A stretch of DNA of 64,000 nt, taken from the NCBI GenBank assembly GCA_002344895.1, contig DDUR01000034.1, positions 217,586-281,585 of the forward strand, read 5' to 3'. A model generated the notes under the pieces. It was given only the letters and a program-made list of their open reading frames with translations. It was not told where the DNA came from and did not search any database. This stretch comes from Ignavibacteria bacterium UBA2333 (GTDB lineage: Bacteria; Bacteroidota; Ignavibacteria; Kapaibacteriales; Kapaibacteriaceae). Position numbers and translations under genes: made by a program. Positions 17,582-25,856 of the stretch are shown piece after piece; position 1 is the first letter of the stretch; every line of letters begins with the position of its first letter.

Positions 17582-17616
17582 AAAAGGGGAGGGAGCGATG
17601 AGCTCCTTCCCCTTTT
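17582..17616. terminator. Bidirectional intrinsic terminator
   Basis: A 15-bp stem with one G-U pair (arms 17582-17596 and 17602-17616) and a five-base loop. It is flanked by A and T runs on both sides, so it can end the ferritin transcript on the plus strand and the rpmG transcript on the minus strand. Confidence 0.85.
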
Positions 17617-17646
17617 CGTAAGCGTCAACTACAACAGCAGAAATGC

Positions 17647-17826
17647 TTAGCGCACTTCCTTATGTACTGTATGTCGGCGAAGGAACGGATTGTACTTCTT
17701 GAGTTCAAGACGTTCCGTTGTGTTCTGTTTATTCTTCATCGTCGTGTAACGCGATGCCGGCTTGCCTTCTTTTTTGGCTTCCGTGCACTCGAGCGTAACA
17801 ATGACGCGCGCGCCCTTCTTTGCCAT
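17647..17826 (-). CDS. rpmG: 50S ribosomal protein bL33
   Basis: A 59-residue basic protein beginning MAKKGARVIVTLECTE and continuing SRYTTMKNKQNTTERLELKKYNP in the standard bL33 order. Only one cysteine (C14) is seen, so the four-cysteine zinc ribbon is absent; this is the C-minus form. AGGAG lies upstream of the ATG at 17826. It has its own promoter-like element at 17870-17900. Neighbouring rpmB, often linked, is not here. Confidence 0.93.
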   Translation of the reverse strand: MAKKGARVIVTLECTEAKKEGKPASRYTTMKNKQNTTERLELKKYNPFLRRHTVHKEVR

Positions 17827-17869
17827 GTCGCTGACTCCTGATTCGATTCGTTGGCGTTTGTAAGAACGA

Positions 17870-17900
17870 CGAAGATACGGTGATAACTCCGTTTCTCCAA
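17870..17900 (-). promoter_or_regulatory. Promoter for rpmG
   Basis: On the minus strand, TTG (17900-17898), 20 nt, then TATCTTCG (17877-17870). It differs from TAnnTTTG by one base. A leader of about 36 nt with AGGAG leads to the rpmG ATG. Confidence 0.5.
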
Positions 17901-17927
17901 ATCACTTCCGTACATCACCTCTGATTT

Positions 17928-20363
17928 TTACGACTTCCGCTTCTTCTGTTTTGAAGGGGGCGAAACGGGCTTCTTCGCGGGGCGGAATGCCACGGGAAGA
18001 GCTTTTTCGATGTGATCAACAAAGACGATCTCCAGGCCCTTCGTCACGGCAGGTGGCAGCTCCGTCACATCACGTCGGTTCGCTTCAGGAACGAGGACGG
18101 TACGAATTCCCATACGCCCGGCGGCCAAGAGTTTTTCGTTAAGGCCGCCAATGGGCAGGACATTCCCACGAAGGGTTACCTCACCCGTCATTGCCAGGTC
18201 GCCGCGAAGAGGTTTACCGGAAGCAGCCGATAGGAGGGCAAGAGTCATTGTGATTCCCGCAGATGGGCCATCCTTGGGAATAGCACCTTCCGGAACGTGA
18301 ACGTGAATCTCACGGCCTTTGGCGAAATCGGGATCGAGTCCAAACGTGGCAAAATTGGCGCGTAAGTAACTCAGGGCGGCCATGGCCGATTCCTTCATAA
18401 CGTCACCAAGTTTACCGGTTAACGTGAGCTTTTCTGCACCCGGCATAATCGTGACCTCAACAGGCAGCGTATCACCGCCCATAGAGGTCCAGGCCAGACC
18501 TGTTGCTACACCAACCTTATCTGATACCTCGGGTGCACGTTCCTTAAACTTTGGTGCCTTGAGAAATCCTTCAACCGTAGCTCCATCTACCGTCCAGGTC
18601 TTTGCCTTCGGACGTTTTGAAGTTGCCTGTTCCGAGACGATACGCATGGCAAGTTTGCGCATTACGGAGGCGATTTCTCGTTCAAGATTACGCACGCCTG
18701 CTTCACGTGTGTATTCTCGCACGATCTTACGAAGGGCGTCGTCGGTAAACTTTACCTTGTAGTCCTTCAGACCATGACGCTCAAGAAGTTTAGGAAGAAT
18801 GTGACGTTTAGCTATCTCAACCTTGTCGGGCTCAAGATAGGACGACAGTTCAATGGTCTCAAGTCGGTCAAGCAGTGGTCCAGGAATGTCATACTTCACG
18901 TTTGCCGTGGCGATAAACAGAACATTTGAGAGATCGTAGTCAACTTCCAGATAATGGTCGTTAAACGCCGAGTTCTGTTCTGGATCAAGCACTTCGAGCA
19001 GGGCAGATGATGGATCTCCGCGGAAGTCCATGGACATTTTGTCGATCTCATCAAGCAGGATGACCGGATTTGTGCTTCCGGCGCGTTTCATCGCCTGAAT
19101 AATCTTACCGGGCATAGCACCGATGTAGGTACGGCGGTGACCGCGAATTTCTGCTTCATCACGTACGCCACCGAGGGAGATACGGACAAAGTTGCGGCCA
19201 AGGGCACGTGCGATGGACTTTGCAAGCGACGTCTTACCAACGCCTGGAGGACCTGTTAGACAGAGGATTTGGCCACGAATGGATCCTACGAGATTCAGAA
19301 CGCTGATATACTCGAGGATTCGCTCCTTCGGTTTCTCAAGATCATAGTGATCTTCATCAAGGATGCGACGAACGTGGTCAACCTTAAGATTGTCGTCCGT
19401 GCGTTTTGTCCATGGTAGGGCAGCCACAACTTCGAGCCACGTCCGATTCACACTGAATTCAGGAGACATCGACGACGACTTTTTTAGACGCTCGAACTCC
19501 TCGTAGACACGTGTACGCACGGCTTCGGGAAGCCCTGCCTGGTCGAGCGATTCTTTGAGAGGACCGAGTTCCGGACCGCCGTCATCATCATCACCCAGTT
19601 CCTTTTGTAGGGCCCGGATCTGCTCCTGAATGAAGTACTTGCGTTGTGATTTCTGGATCTGATCCTGAACCTTTGTATCAATCTCTTGTTCGAGACGAAG
19701 AAGTTCGAGTTCGCCGGTTAGAAGACGAATTAGCTCATAGTACTGCGCGTGAGGTTGTGTTTCAGTGAGGATCGTCTGTTTTGCTTCAACCTTCTGCGAA
19801 ACGTTTGCGGCGGCATAGTACAGCTTCCGCATTGGATCGTCGATATTCTCAAACGCTCCAAGTACTTCGGGTGGAAGATTGCGGTTCACCTTCACATACT
19901 CTTCGAAGAGTTCTGAGGCAGTACGAACCAGTGCCTTTAACGTCCGATCACGGTCGGACGTCTTGGCTGTAATCGTCTGCACCTTTGCTTCGATAAAAGG
20001 TGTTGTACGTGTTGTTGACACAATCTTCGCCTGCATCATACCCTCAACGAGGACCTTCAGTAGGTTATTCGGAAGGCGAAGGATCTGCAGGATTTTTGCA
20101 ACCGTGCCATGTTCATGAAGATCGTCAACTGACGGATCCTCAAGTGTAGCGTCACGCTGGGAAACCAGCATGATATACTTCTCCCGCTCAAGAGCCTCGG
20201 CTACGGCCTTCAGCGAACTTGACCGTCCGATAAGGACAGGGAAGATCATGTGTGGATAAATGACGATGTCGCGAAGAGGTAGAACAGGCATCGTTTGCGG
20301 AATCGCTGTGCCGCGTTTGCCCGCCTCTTCAATCGTCGAAAGAACGTCTTCAGTAGTTGCCAT
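17928..20363 (-). CDS. lon: ATP-dependent protease Lon
   Basis: 811 residues from the ATG at 20363, chosen because MPVLPLRDIVIYPHM then sits near residue 23, as in other Lon proteins. The N-terminal LAN domain comes first, then the AAA+ domain with GPPGVGKTS near 370, and the protease domain. The catalytic Ser lies in PKDGPSAG (about 700) and the Lys in LNEKLLAAG (about 743), 43 residues apart as in E. coli Lon. The C-terminus is basic (KKPVSPPSKQKKRKS). It is divergent from infC. No strong Shine-Dalgarno is visible at the chosen start; an in-frame ATG 72 nt upstream is less likely. Confidence 0.94.
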   Translation of the reverse strand: MATTEDVLSTIEEAGKRGTAIPQTMPVLPLRDIVIYPHMIFPVLIGRSSSLKAVAEALEREKYIMLVSQRDATLEDPSVDDLHEHGTVAKILQILRLPNNLLKVLVEGMMQAKIVSTTRTTPFIEAKVQTITAKTSDRDRTLKALVRTASELFEEYVKVNRNLPPEVLGAFENIDDPMRKLYYAAANVSQKVEAKQTILTETQPHAQYYELIRLLTGELELLRLEQEIDTKVQDQIQKSQRKYFIQEQIRALQKELGDDDDGGPELGPLKESLDQAGLPEAVRTRVYEEFERLKKSSSMSPEFSVNRTWLEVVAALPWTKRTDDNLKVDHVRRILDEDHYDLEKPKERILEYISVLNLVGSIRGQILCLTGPPGVGKTSLAKSIARALGRNFVRISLGGVRDEAEIRGHRRTYIGAMPGKIIQAMKRAGSTNPVILLDEIDKMSMDFRGDPSSALLEVLDPEQNSAFNDHYLEVDYDLSNVLFIATANVKYDIPGPLLDRLETIELSSYLEPDKVEIAKRHILPKLLERHGLKDYKVKFTDDALRKIVREYTREAGVRNLEREIASVMRKLAMRIVSEQATSKRPKAKTWTVDGATVEGFLKAPKFKERAPEVSDKVGVATGLAWTSMGGDTLPVEVTIMPGAEKLTLTGKLGDVMKESAMAALSYLRANFATFGLDPDFAKGREIHVHVPEGAIPKDGPSAGITMTLALLSAASGKPLRGDLAMTGEVTLRGNVLPIGGLNEKLLAAGRMGIRTVLVPEANRRDVTELPPAVTKGLEIVFVDHIEKALPVAFRPAKKPVSPPSKQKKRKS

Positions 20364-20427
20364 GGAGCGCGTTGACGGACAAGAAAGGAAGAAATTACGA
20401 AGGCCATTTCTAACCCATTGCCTGCCA

Positions 20428-20458
20428 TTGCACATACGACGTATGTGTCGTATCTTTG
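20428..20458 (+). promoter_or_regulatory. Promoter of infC-rpmI-rplT with palindrome in the spacer
   Basis: TTG (20428-20430), exactly 20 nt, then TATCTTTG (20451-20458): a consensus Bacteroidota promoter. The spacer is largely a perfect inverted repeat, CACATAC-GAC-GTATGTG (20431-20447), a good candidate operator. Transcription should start near 20464, about 40 nt before the infC TTG. Confidence 0.65.
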
Positions 20459-20502
20459 CCCACTTCGGATCAGTCCATCATCCACTACGCTCGAAGGAAC
20501 GC

Positions 20503-21309
20503 TTGAGGCGCCCCAACAATCCGTACAATACTCCGCGACCGGAGAACCAGCGAAAGCAAAAGATCAACGACGAAATCACAGCAAATGAGCTTCGAGTTGT
20601 CGATGCATCAGGTGGTCAGTTAGGAATACTCACACGACGTGAAGCATTGCGTATCGCACAAGAACGAGAACTTGATCTTGTTGAGATTGCGCCGCAAGCA
20701 AAACCACCCGTAGCCAAGATCATTGATTACGGAAAGTTTGTCTACGAGCAACAAAAGCGTGAGAAGGAGCAGAAGAAGGCACAGGTGCATTCGCTGCTCA
20801 AGGAGATCCGATTTCGAGCAGGTACGGACACGCATGACGTGGACTTTAAGACACGACATGCGCGCGAGTTTCTGGAAGAAGGACATAAGGTCAAGGCAAC
20901 GGTCCTGTTTCGCGGTCGCGAAATTGTCCACCAGGAGTTTGGACATGCCTTGTTAAATCGCTTTATCGAAGCACTTGCCGACATCTCAAAAATTGATCAG
21001 GGCGTAAAGATGGAAGGCCGGATGTTATCCGTCACCATTGCACCTGACGCGAAAAAGGTAGCGGCAAAGAAGAAGGCTGAGAAGAAGCAAGAGGCACAGT
21101 CAAAGCCGAAGGTTGGTAAGGATGGGAAAGATGCCCAAACCAAACCAGCAGAGGACGCGGCTGATGACATTGCTGACGACATTTCAGATGTTGACACTCT
21201 TGAGATCGAAACAGATCTTGTTGAGGCAGGGAATTCAACGGTTGAACTTGGTGATTCTCCTGCAGCGTCAGAGTCTGACGACGCAACGTCCGAATCGACA
21301 GCATCCTAA
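20503..21309 (+). CDS. infC: Translation initiation factor IF-3 with acidic C-terminal extension
   Basis: Binds the 30S subunit and controls start-codon fidelity and subunit splitting. The N-domain begins KINDEITANELRVVD, and the linker and C-domain follow (KEIRFRAGTDTHDVDFK; FRGREIVHQEFG). I choose TTG 20503, four bases after AAGGA, giving 268 residues; infC commonly uses rare start codons and self-represses. The last approximately 80 residues, after TIAPD, are an unusual Lys/Ala stretch followed by a strongly acidic and Ser-rich tail (for example DAADDIADDISDVDT). That tail is not part of the usual 170-180 residue protein. First gene of infC-rpmI-rplT. Confidence 0.93.
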   Translation: MRRPNNPYNTPRPENQRKQKINDEITANELRVVDASGGQLGILTRREALRIAQERELDLVEIAPQAKPPVAKIIDYGKFVYEQQKREKEQKKAQVHSLLKEIRFRAGTDTHDVDFKTRHAREFLEEGHKVKATVLFRGREIVHQEFGHALLNRFIEALADISKIDQGVKMEGRMLSVTIAPDAKKVAAKKKAEKKQEAQSKPKVGKDGKDAQTKPAEDAADDIADDISDVDTLEIETDLVEAGNSTVELGDSPAASESDDATSESTAS

Positions 21310-21354
21310 CACAACACACAATCGAAATCAATCACGCCAACGAACGGAGTAATC

Positions 21355-21552
21355 ATGCCGAAGATGAAGACCAATAGTGGAGCGAAAAAGCGCTTCAAGG
21401 TCACAGGCAGCGGTCAGATCAAGCGCCAGAAGGCCAACCGCAGCCACATTCTTACGAGCAAGTCCCGTAAGCGCAAGCGTCAGCTCCGGAACGACATCCT
21501 TGTCCACCCGGCAGATTTGAACAACGTGCTTCACGCTCTTGCCATGCGCTAA
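21355..21552 (+). CDS. rpmI: 50S ribosomal protein bL35
   Basis: 65 residues, MPKMKTNSGAKKRFKVTGSG with KRKRQLR and a C-terminal LHALAMR; the standard bL35 length and motif. It sits between infC and rplT as in most bacteria. GGAG lies about 7 nt before the ATG. Confidence 0.96.
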   Translation: MPKMKTNSGAKKRFKVTGSGQIKRQKANRSHILTSKSRKRKRQLRNDILVHPADLNNVLHALAMR

Positions 21553-21628
21553 GGCGCGCAAAACGTTTTTTTTCACGGTCCGATCGGGGCGATCGCTCTC
21601 CCGACGACCACATCCATAGGAGGTTCCT

Positions 21629-21979
21629 ATGCCAAGAGCGACCAACAAGGCGGCGGCCCATAACCGCAAAAAGAAATACTATAAGCTTGCCAAAGGCTAT
21701 TGGGGTGCCCGCTCCAAGGTGTGGACAATTGTTAAGCACCACGTTGAGAAGGGCCTTCAGTATGCCTACCGTGACCGTCGCGCCAAGAAGCGCACGTTCC
21801 GCTCACTGTGGATTGTCCGTATCAACGCCGGTGCTCGTGCCAATGGCACAACGTACTCACGTCTGATGCACAGCTTAAAGCTTGCAAACATTACGATTAA
21901 CCGGAAGATTCTTGCAGATCTTGCGATGAATCATCCGCAAACGTTTGCAACGCTCGTCCAGCAAGTGAAGCGCGGTTAA
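21629..21979 (+). CDS. rplT: 50S ribosomal protein bL20
   Basis: 116 residues with the basic N-terminal extension (RATNKAAAHNRKKKYYKLAKGYWGAR, in two parts) and the globular domain containing WIVRINAGARANG and YSRLMHSL. AGGAGG precedes the ATG. In many bacteria this protein represses the operon by binding the mRNA; no such leader structure was examined in detail here. An intrinsic terminator follows. Confidence 0.96.
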   Translation: MPRATNKAAAHNRKKKYYKLAKGYWGARSKVWTIVKHHVEKGLQYAYRDRRAKKRTFRSLWIVRINAGARANGTTYSRLMHSLKLANITINRKILADLAMNHPQTFATLVQQVKRG

Positions 21980-22005
21980 GAACACGACGCACAGCGATTA
22001 TTTTG

Positions 22006-22036
22006 AACGGCGGAGAGATTATGTCTCTCCGCCGTT
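22006..22036 (+). terminator. Intrinsic terminator after rplT
   Basis: Perfect 13-bp stem AACGGCGGAGAGA / TCTCTCCGCCGTT (22006-22018 and 22024-22036) with a five-base loop. It is followed by a weak T-rich tract (GTTGTTT). It is part of the 315-nt non-coding stretch 21980-22294; the remainder is the ABC-F promoter and leader. Confidence 0.8.
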
Positions 22037-22143
22037 GTTGTTTCAAATGTCGATGTACGTTTGTATCGTATCATTGATTATCGAAACGTGATGTCTGCAT
22101 GTAGGTCAGATAGTGTAACGTAGGATAGTCACTGAGTTAATCA

Positions 22144-22294
22144 TTGTAACTCTTGTTTTTTCTCTCCGTACTTTTGCCCGCCTTCAACGAGGATGTATAC
22201 CTACTCCACGAATTGAAGGATTCTCTCCACCAATACAATCGACAATGAACAACGCCTGAGAAATCGATTCCTTTCACCGATTCCAGGACTTGGT
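22144..22294 (+). promoter_or_regulatory. Promoter and leader of the ABC-F gene, with two tiny upstream ORFs
   Basis: TTG (22144-22146), 22 nt, then TACTTTTG (22169-22176) forms a promoter. The resulting leader of about 110 nt contains two very short frames: ATG at 22193 (MYTYSTN, stop) and ATG at 22245 (MNNA, stop). A small AATCG/CGATT inverted repeat lies just before the gene start. Antibiotic-resistance ABC-F genes are often controlled by such leaders through ribosome stalling. Attenuation here is only a possibility. Confidence 0.4.
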
Positions 22295-22921
22295 ATGTTC
22301 ATTACGTTTGATGGAGTCTCGTACGCATACGACGATCCATACACCCCCGTCTTTTCAGACGTTAACCTCACATTCGATGCCTCTCACCGATGTGCACTCG
22401 TTGGTGCAAATGGGCGTGGGAAGTCTACACTCCTAAAGCTCCTTTCAGGTCAGCTTCAGCCGTCGAGCGGTTCTATTGTACGGCATGGTTCTGCAAACCT
22501 GCTTCCGCAGATTATTGACGATGTCTATCGAACAATGATCGAAGTGCAGTTAGACGTTGCTGGGCCGTACCGAGATCTTGAGAAGTTGATGGAGTTGTGC
22601 CTGTCACGCGGGGCGGACTTTGACATCGAACGGTGGGCCGATGTCCATGAACGTTATCAACTGCTTCATGGCTACAGCATACGGCAGATCCTCCGGGAGC
22701 GGAGTGAGAAACTCGGGTTGACAGTGGACATGGAAGATCGCCCCTTTTGCTCCTTATCAGGAGGTGAACAACAAAGGGCTCTGCTTGCCGCTGTTGATGC
22801 TGCTCCGGCAACGTGGGCACTGCTGGATGAGCCCACGACACATCTTGATGCTCAGAGTAAGGAGGCTGTGCTGACGTACCTCGAAAGAACGAAGACAGTG
22901 GGCCACGAAGACCGAACGTGA
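22295..22921 (+). CDS. ABC-F ATPase, N-terminal half (gene broken)
   Basis: 208 residues covering the first ATPase domain of an ABC-F protein: Walker A GANGRGKST (about 38-46), signature LSGGEQQRAL, Walker B WALLDEPTTHLD near the C-terminus. The frame stops at 22919-22921 before the H-loop (normally SHD) and the inter-domain linker. The second half continues in another frame from the next gene. ABC-F proteins act on ribosomes (translation factors or antibiotic resistance) and have no membrane domain. Either this is a decaying gene or the assembly has an error; two separate half-proteins are less likely. Confidence 0.7.
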   Translation: MFITFDGVSYAYDDPYTPVFSDVNLTFDASHRCALVGANGRGKSTLLKLLSGQLQPSSGSIVRHGSANLLPQIIDDVYRTMIEVQLDVAGPYRDLEKLMELCLSRGADFDIERWADVHERYQLLHGYSIRQILRERSEKLGLTVDMEDRPFCSLSGGEQQRALLAAVDAAPATWALLDEPTTHLDAQSKEAVLTYLERTKTVGHEDRT

Positions 22922-22973
22922 GAAGAATTCGGCATTTGATAGTGGGTTTGTCAGTGCCACCGCAGCGCGTCTG

Positions 22974-23651
22974 GTGAAGCGAGCGCTTCACGCAGAGCAA
23001 CGTGCGCAAAGGGAACTCGAGGCTGCTCAACAACTCTTGGTTCAACAGGAATATGTACCACATATCACAGTGCCAGCAACTTCACCGGGAGATGAGCTTG
23101 TTCTCGAAGTGGAGAATTTGACGATACGTCACGGCCAACGTGTAGTCGTACGTGACGTCTCGTTTGGTGTTCGTCGTGGAACCATTGTTGGGATTAGTGG
23201 CCCAAGCGGTAGTGGAAAGTCATCCATTTTCAACGCCATCGTAAACGGCGATTTCGATGACGGTCATATTCGAATACCGCGTCGTTTTCGGACATCGTAT
23301 GCTCGCCAGTTTCCACAGTGGACCCATGGATCAGTGATGGAACATGTGCAACGTGTGGGTCTTGACGAACAGCAGTTCAGAGTGATGGCAGCATCGTTCG
23401 GAATACCCGGTGATGTTCTCAAGAGGCCCTTGGAGACGTATTCCTACGGTCAGCTGAAAAAGATTGAGCTCATTCCGAGTCTGCTAGAGCCGTTTGACCT
23501 TCTGCTATGGGACGAACCCTGGAACGGACTCGATGTGGTAACGGCTGCGGTGCTGAGAACAGCACTTCGCGAATCGAGGGTGACGATGTTGCTGATTGAT
23601 CATGATGCCCAACGACAACGAGATCTTGCCGACGAAATCGTTGAACTTTAG
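22974..23651 (+). CDS. ABC-F ATPase, C-terminal half (gene broken)
   Basis: 225 residues from a GTG. It opens with the charged linker helix (RALHAEQRAQRELEAAQ) and then a complete second ATPase domain: Walker A GPSGSGKSS, signature YSYGQLKK, Walker B LLLWDEPWNGLD, H-loop LLIDHD. The same frame is open upstream to 22875 and reads a plausible linker beginning (WATKTEREKNSAFDSG). Homology therefore continues back across the stop of the first half. The roughly 40 residues that should hold the first H-loop are missing between the halves, so a deletion of about 100 nt with a frame change explains the pattern best. Confidence 0.7.
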   Translation: MKRALHAEQRAQRELEAAQQLLVQQEYVPHITVPATSPGDELVLEVENLTIRHGQRVVVRDVSFGVRRGTIVGISGPSGSGKSSIFNAIVNGDFDDGHIRIPRRFRTSYARQFPQWTHGSVMEHVQRVGLDEQQFRVMAASFGIPGDVLKRPLETYSYGQLKKIELIPSLLEPFDLLLWDEPWNGLDVVTAAVLRTALRESRVTMLLIDHDAQRQRDLADEIVEL

Positions 23652-23696
23652 GGGCGGAAGTGCTCTGCACATTGTTCTCAAACGGTATCTTGCGAC

Positions 23697-24719
23697 ATGA
23701 CGTTACTCGACGAAATCGAAACCCTACGAGGGATTCTGGAGCAGGATGTAGCATCGATCAAAACACAGGACGATGCAGAGCAGTTTCGCCTACGACACCT
23801 TGTGAAAAAGGGTACCGTACAGGCATTAACGGATCGACTTCGAGACGTACCGAAGGAGGAAAAACCTCACGTCGGGAAGGTGTTAAACGAAGTTCGTACG
23901 TGGGTAAACGAAGTCTTTGCTGAAGTTCGTGAACGTGTGACAACCCGGGTGACCGGTCCTCAGATTGATCTCACACTGCCACTCCGCGGGCCAATCGGTG
24001 GATCACTACATCCGATCACAGCAACGATTGACAGAATCATCGATATCTTTTCGTCGATGGGTTTCGACGTTGCTGAAGGTCCAGATGTTGAGGACGACGG
24101 TCACAACTTCGGGAAACTCAACTTTGCTGAGGATCATCCTGCACGTGATATGCAGGATACGTTCTTTGTTGCGTCAGACAGTCGATCGGACATCCTGCTT
24201 CGCACCCATACGTCGAGTGTACAGGTTCGCGTCATGGAATCACAAACTCCACCGATCCGGTGTATCATGCCAGGGCGTGTGTACCGGAACGAAGCCGTGA
24301 GTTCGCGTTCTCTTGCGGAGTTCCATCAGATAGAAGGTTTGTACATCGATCGCAATGTGACCATGGCTGACCTTAAGGGTACGATTATGGCCTTTGCACG
24401 ATCGTTTTATGATGCGACGGCGGAGTTTCGGTTTCGTACGTCCTACTTCCCGTTCACGGAGCCAAGCTGTGAGATTGACATGTCGTGTTTCCTCTGCAAA
24501 GGAACAGGATGTAAGGTCTGCAAACACTCTGGCTGGTTAGAGATTTGTGGCGCTGGAATGGTGCATCCTAACGTGCTCAGAAACTGTGGTATTGACCCCG
24601 ACGAGTATTCTGGGTTTGCGTTTGGGTTCGGTGTAGAACGTGTTGTGATGATGCTTACGGGTATCGATGACATCCGTAAACTTTATGAGAATGACCTTCG
24701 TGTGCTCCGCCAGTTCTGA
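23697..24719 (+). CDS. pheS: Phenylalanyl-tRNA synthetase alpha subunit
   Basis: 340 residues, the usual length. An N-terminal coiled coil (about 1-90) is followed by the class II catalytic core. Motif 2 appears in GRVYRNEAVSSRSLAEFHQIEG. Later come FPFTEPSCEIDM and motif 3 GFAFGFGVERVVMM. Several cysteines (CFLCKGTGCKVC) lie in an insertion near 260 and could bind zinc. The beta-subunit gene pheT is not adjacent, so the two subunits are encoded apart. The gene overlaps the LolD-like gene by one base (TGATG). Confidence 0.95.
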   Translation: MTLLDEIETLRGILEQDVASIKTQDDAEQFRLRHLVKKGTVQALTDRLRDVPKEEKPHVGKVLNEVRTWVNEVFAEVRERVTTRVTGPQIDLTLPLRGPIGGSLHPITATIDRIIDIFSSMGFDVAEGPDVEDDGHNFGKLNFAEDHPARDMQDTFFVASDSRSDILLRTHTSSVQVRVMESQTPPIRCIMPGRVYRNEAVSSRSLAEFHQIEGLYIDRNVTMADLKGTIMAFARSFYDATAEFRFRTSYFPFTEPSCEIDMSCFLCKGTGCKVCKHSGWLEICGAGMVHPNVLRNCGIDPDEYSGFAFGFGVERVVMMLTGIDDIRKLYENDLRVLRQF

Positions 24720-25405
24720 TGCCAATACTTCACGCAGAAAATATTGAGAAGGCATACCGTCGTTCCGGTCAAGCAGATACAACGGTGTTACGAGGTGCGT
24801 CGTTGGATGTTGAACACGGTGAGTTTGTTGCACTTGTCGGTCCGAGTGGAGCAGGGAAGAGCACGCTATTGCACATCCTCGCATCACTTGAGCCTCCTGA
24901 TGGTGGCGATGTGGTGATGAATGTGAATGGCAATTCGGTGTCGCTGATTCACACTCCCGCGTCACAGCTTGCGGCATTCCGGAATCGTCACATCGGAATG
25001 GTGTTTCAGTTTCATCATCTACTCCCTGAGTTTACCGCACGGGAGAATGTGATGATGCCTGGACTTATTGCTGGGCGTTCTTCCAATGACGTCAGACACA
25101 TAGCCGATGGGCTTCTCGACCGAGTTGGTGTGCTTCACCGTGCAGACCACATGCCGTCGGAGTTAAGTGGTGGCGAACAGGCTCGTGTTGCCATTGCTCG
25201 CGCACTTGTGAATTCACCGTCACTTCTCATTGCCGACGAACCAACAGGAAATCTCGATAGTGTCAACGCGGCTGCCGTGATTCAACTACTTACGGATCTA
25301 CAGTCAGGTTCAGGAATTACCTGTGTAATTGCGACACATAGTGAAGACCTTGCCTCGCGTGCACAACGAATTGTGCAGATGAAAGACGGAATCTGCACGT
25401 CATAG
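24719..25405 (+). CDS. lolD: LolD-like ABC transporter ATPase
   Basis: 228 residues of the MacB/LolD class: Walker A GPSGAGKST (about 41-49), Q-loop VFQFHHLLPEFTARENV (the HLLPEF signature is typical of LolD), signature LSGGEQARVAIARAL, Walker B LLIADEPTGNLD, H-loop ATHSE. It would energise extraction of lipoproteins from the inner membrane with LolC/E-type permeases. No permease gene lies nearby. Related exporter ATPases (FtsE, MacB) cannot be wholly excluded. Confidence 0.82.
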   Translation: MPILHAENIEKAYRRSGQADTTVLRGASLDVEHGEFVALVGPSGAGKSTLLHILASLEPPDGGDVVMNVNGNSVSLIHTPASQLAAFRNRHIGMVFQFHHLLPEFTARENVMMPGLIAGRSSNDVRHIADGLLDRVGVLHRADHMPSELSGGEQARVAIARALVNSPSLLIADEPTGNLDSVNAAAVIQLLTDLQSGSGITCVIATHSEDLASRAQRIVQMKDGICTS

Positions 25406-25412
25406 TGGCCCA

Positions 25413-25769
25413 ATGACGTTCACTCCTTCCCTTACCTTGTTGCTGTATGGTGGATTCCTGGTTATATCAGGTATTCTCGGCTACTTCATTACAGGCGAAA
25501 CGAGTACAAGCTCACTTCTGAATGGAGGGATCTTTGGAACGTTACTTATGGTGCTCGGAATCCTTATTCGCCAAGGGCGGATGTGGACCATGCCAGCGGC
25601 GGTTTCAGCTACGGCAATGTTTACCCTGACATTTGTCTGGCGAAGTGTCATTCAGTGGTCACACGTGGTCGAAGAGGGGACACATGTCTCCGTTGCTATT
25701 CTGCTGACGATCATGACGCTTGTGAGCGTTGTGGTACTTCGGTACCTGGCAAAACACTATCGACACTAA
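25413..25769 (+). CDS. TMEM14-like small integral membrane protein
   Basis: 118 residues with four predicted membrane helices: LLLYGGFLVISGILGYF, LLNGGIFGTLLMVLGIL, PAAVSATAMFTLTFVW and HVSVAILLTIMTLVSVVVL. The glycine-rich YGG...SGILGY and GGIFGTLL pattern matches the TMEM14/UPF0136 family, whose bacterial role is unknown. It lies seven bases after the LolD-like gene, so it is probably cotranscribed. Confidence 0.6.
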   Translation: MTFTPSLTLLLYGGFLVISGILGYFITGETSTSSLLNGGIFGTLLMVLGILIRQGRMWTMPAAVSATAMFTLTFVWRSVIQWSHVVEEGTHVSVAILLTIMTLVSVVVLRYLAKHYRH

Positions 25770-25856
25770 TCAGACATCACGTGGACCGATGGGGAACACA
25801 GACGTTGGTCACTGTACCAGACCTGATCACACAAGACTTTTCTTTTCGAGGTTTTT

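Noticed and set aside
22512..23063. 183-residue minus-strand frame opposite the ABC-F gene
   Set aside because: Cysteine/serine-rich composition with no recognisable motif; the plus strand carries clear ATPase motifs.
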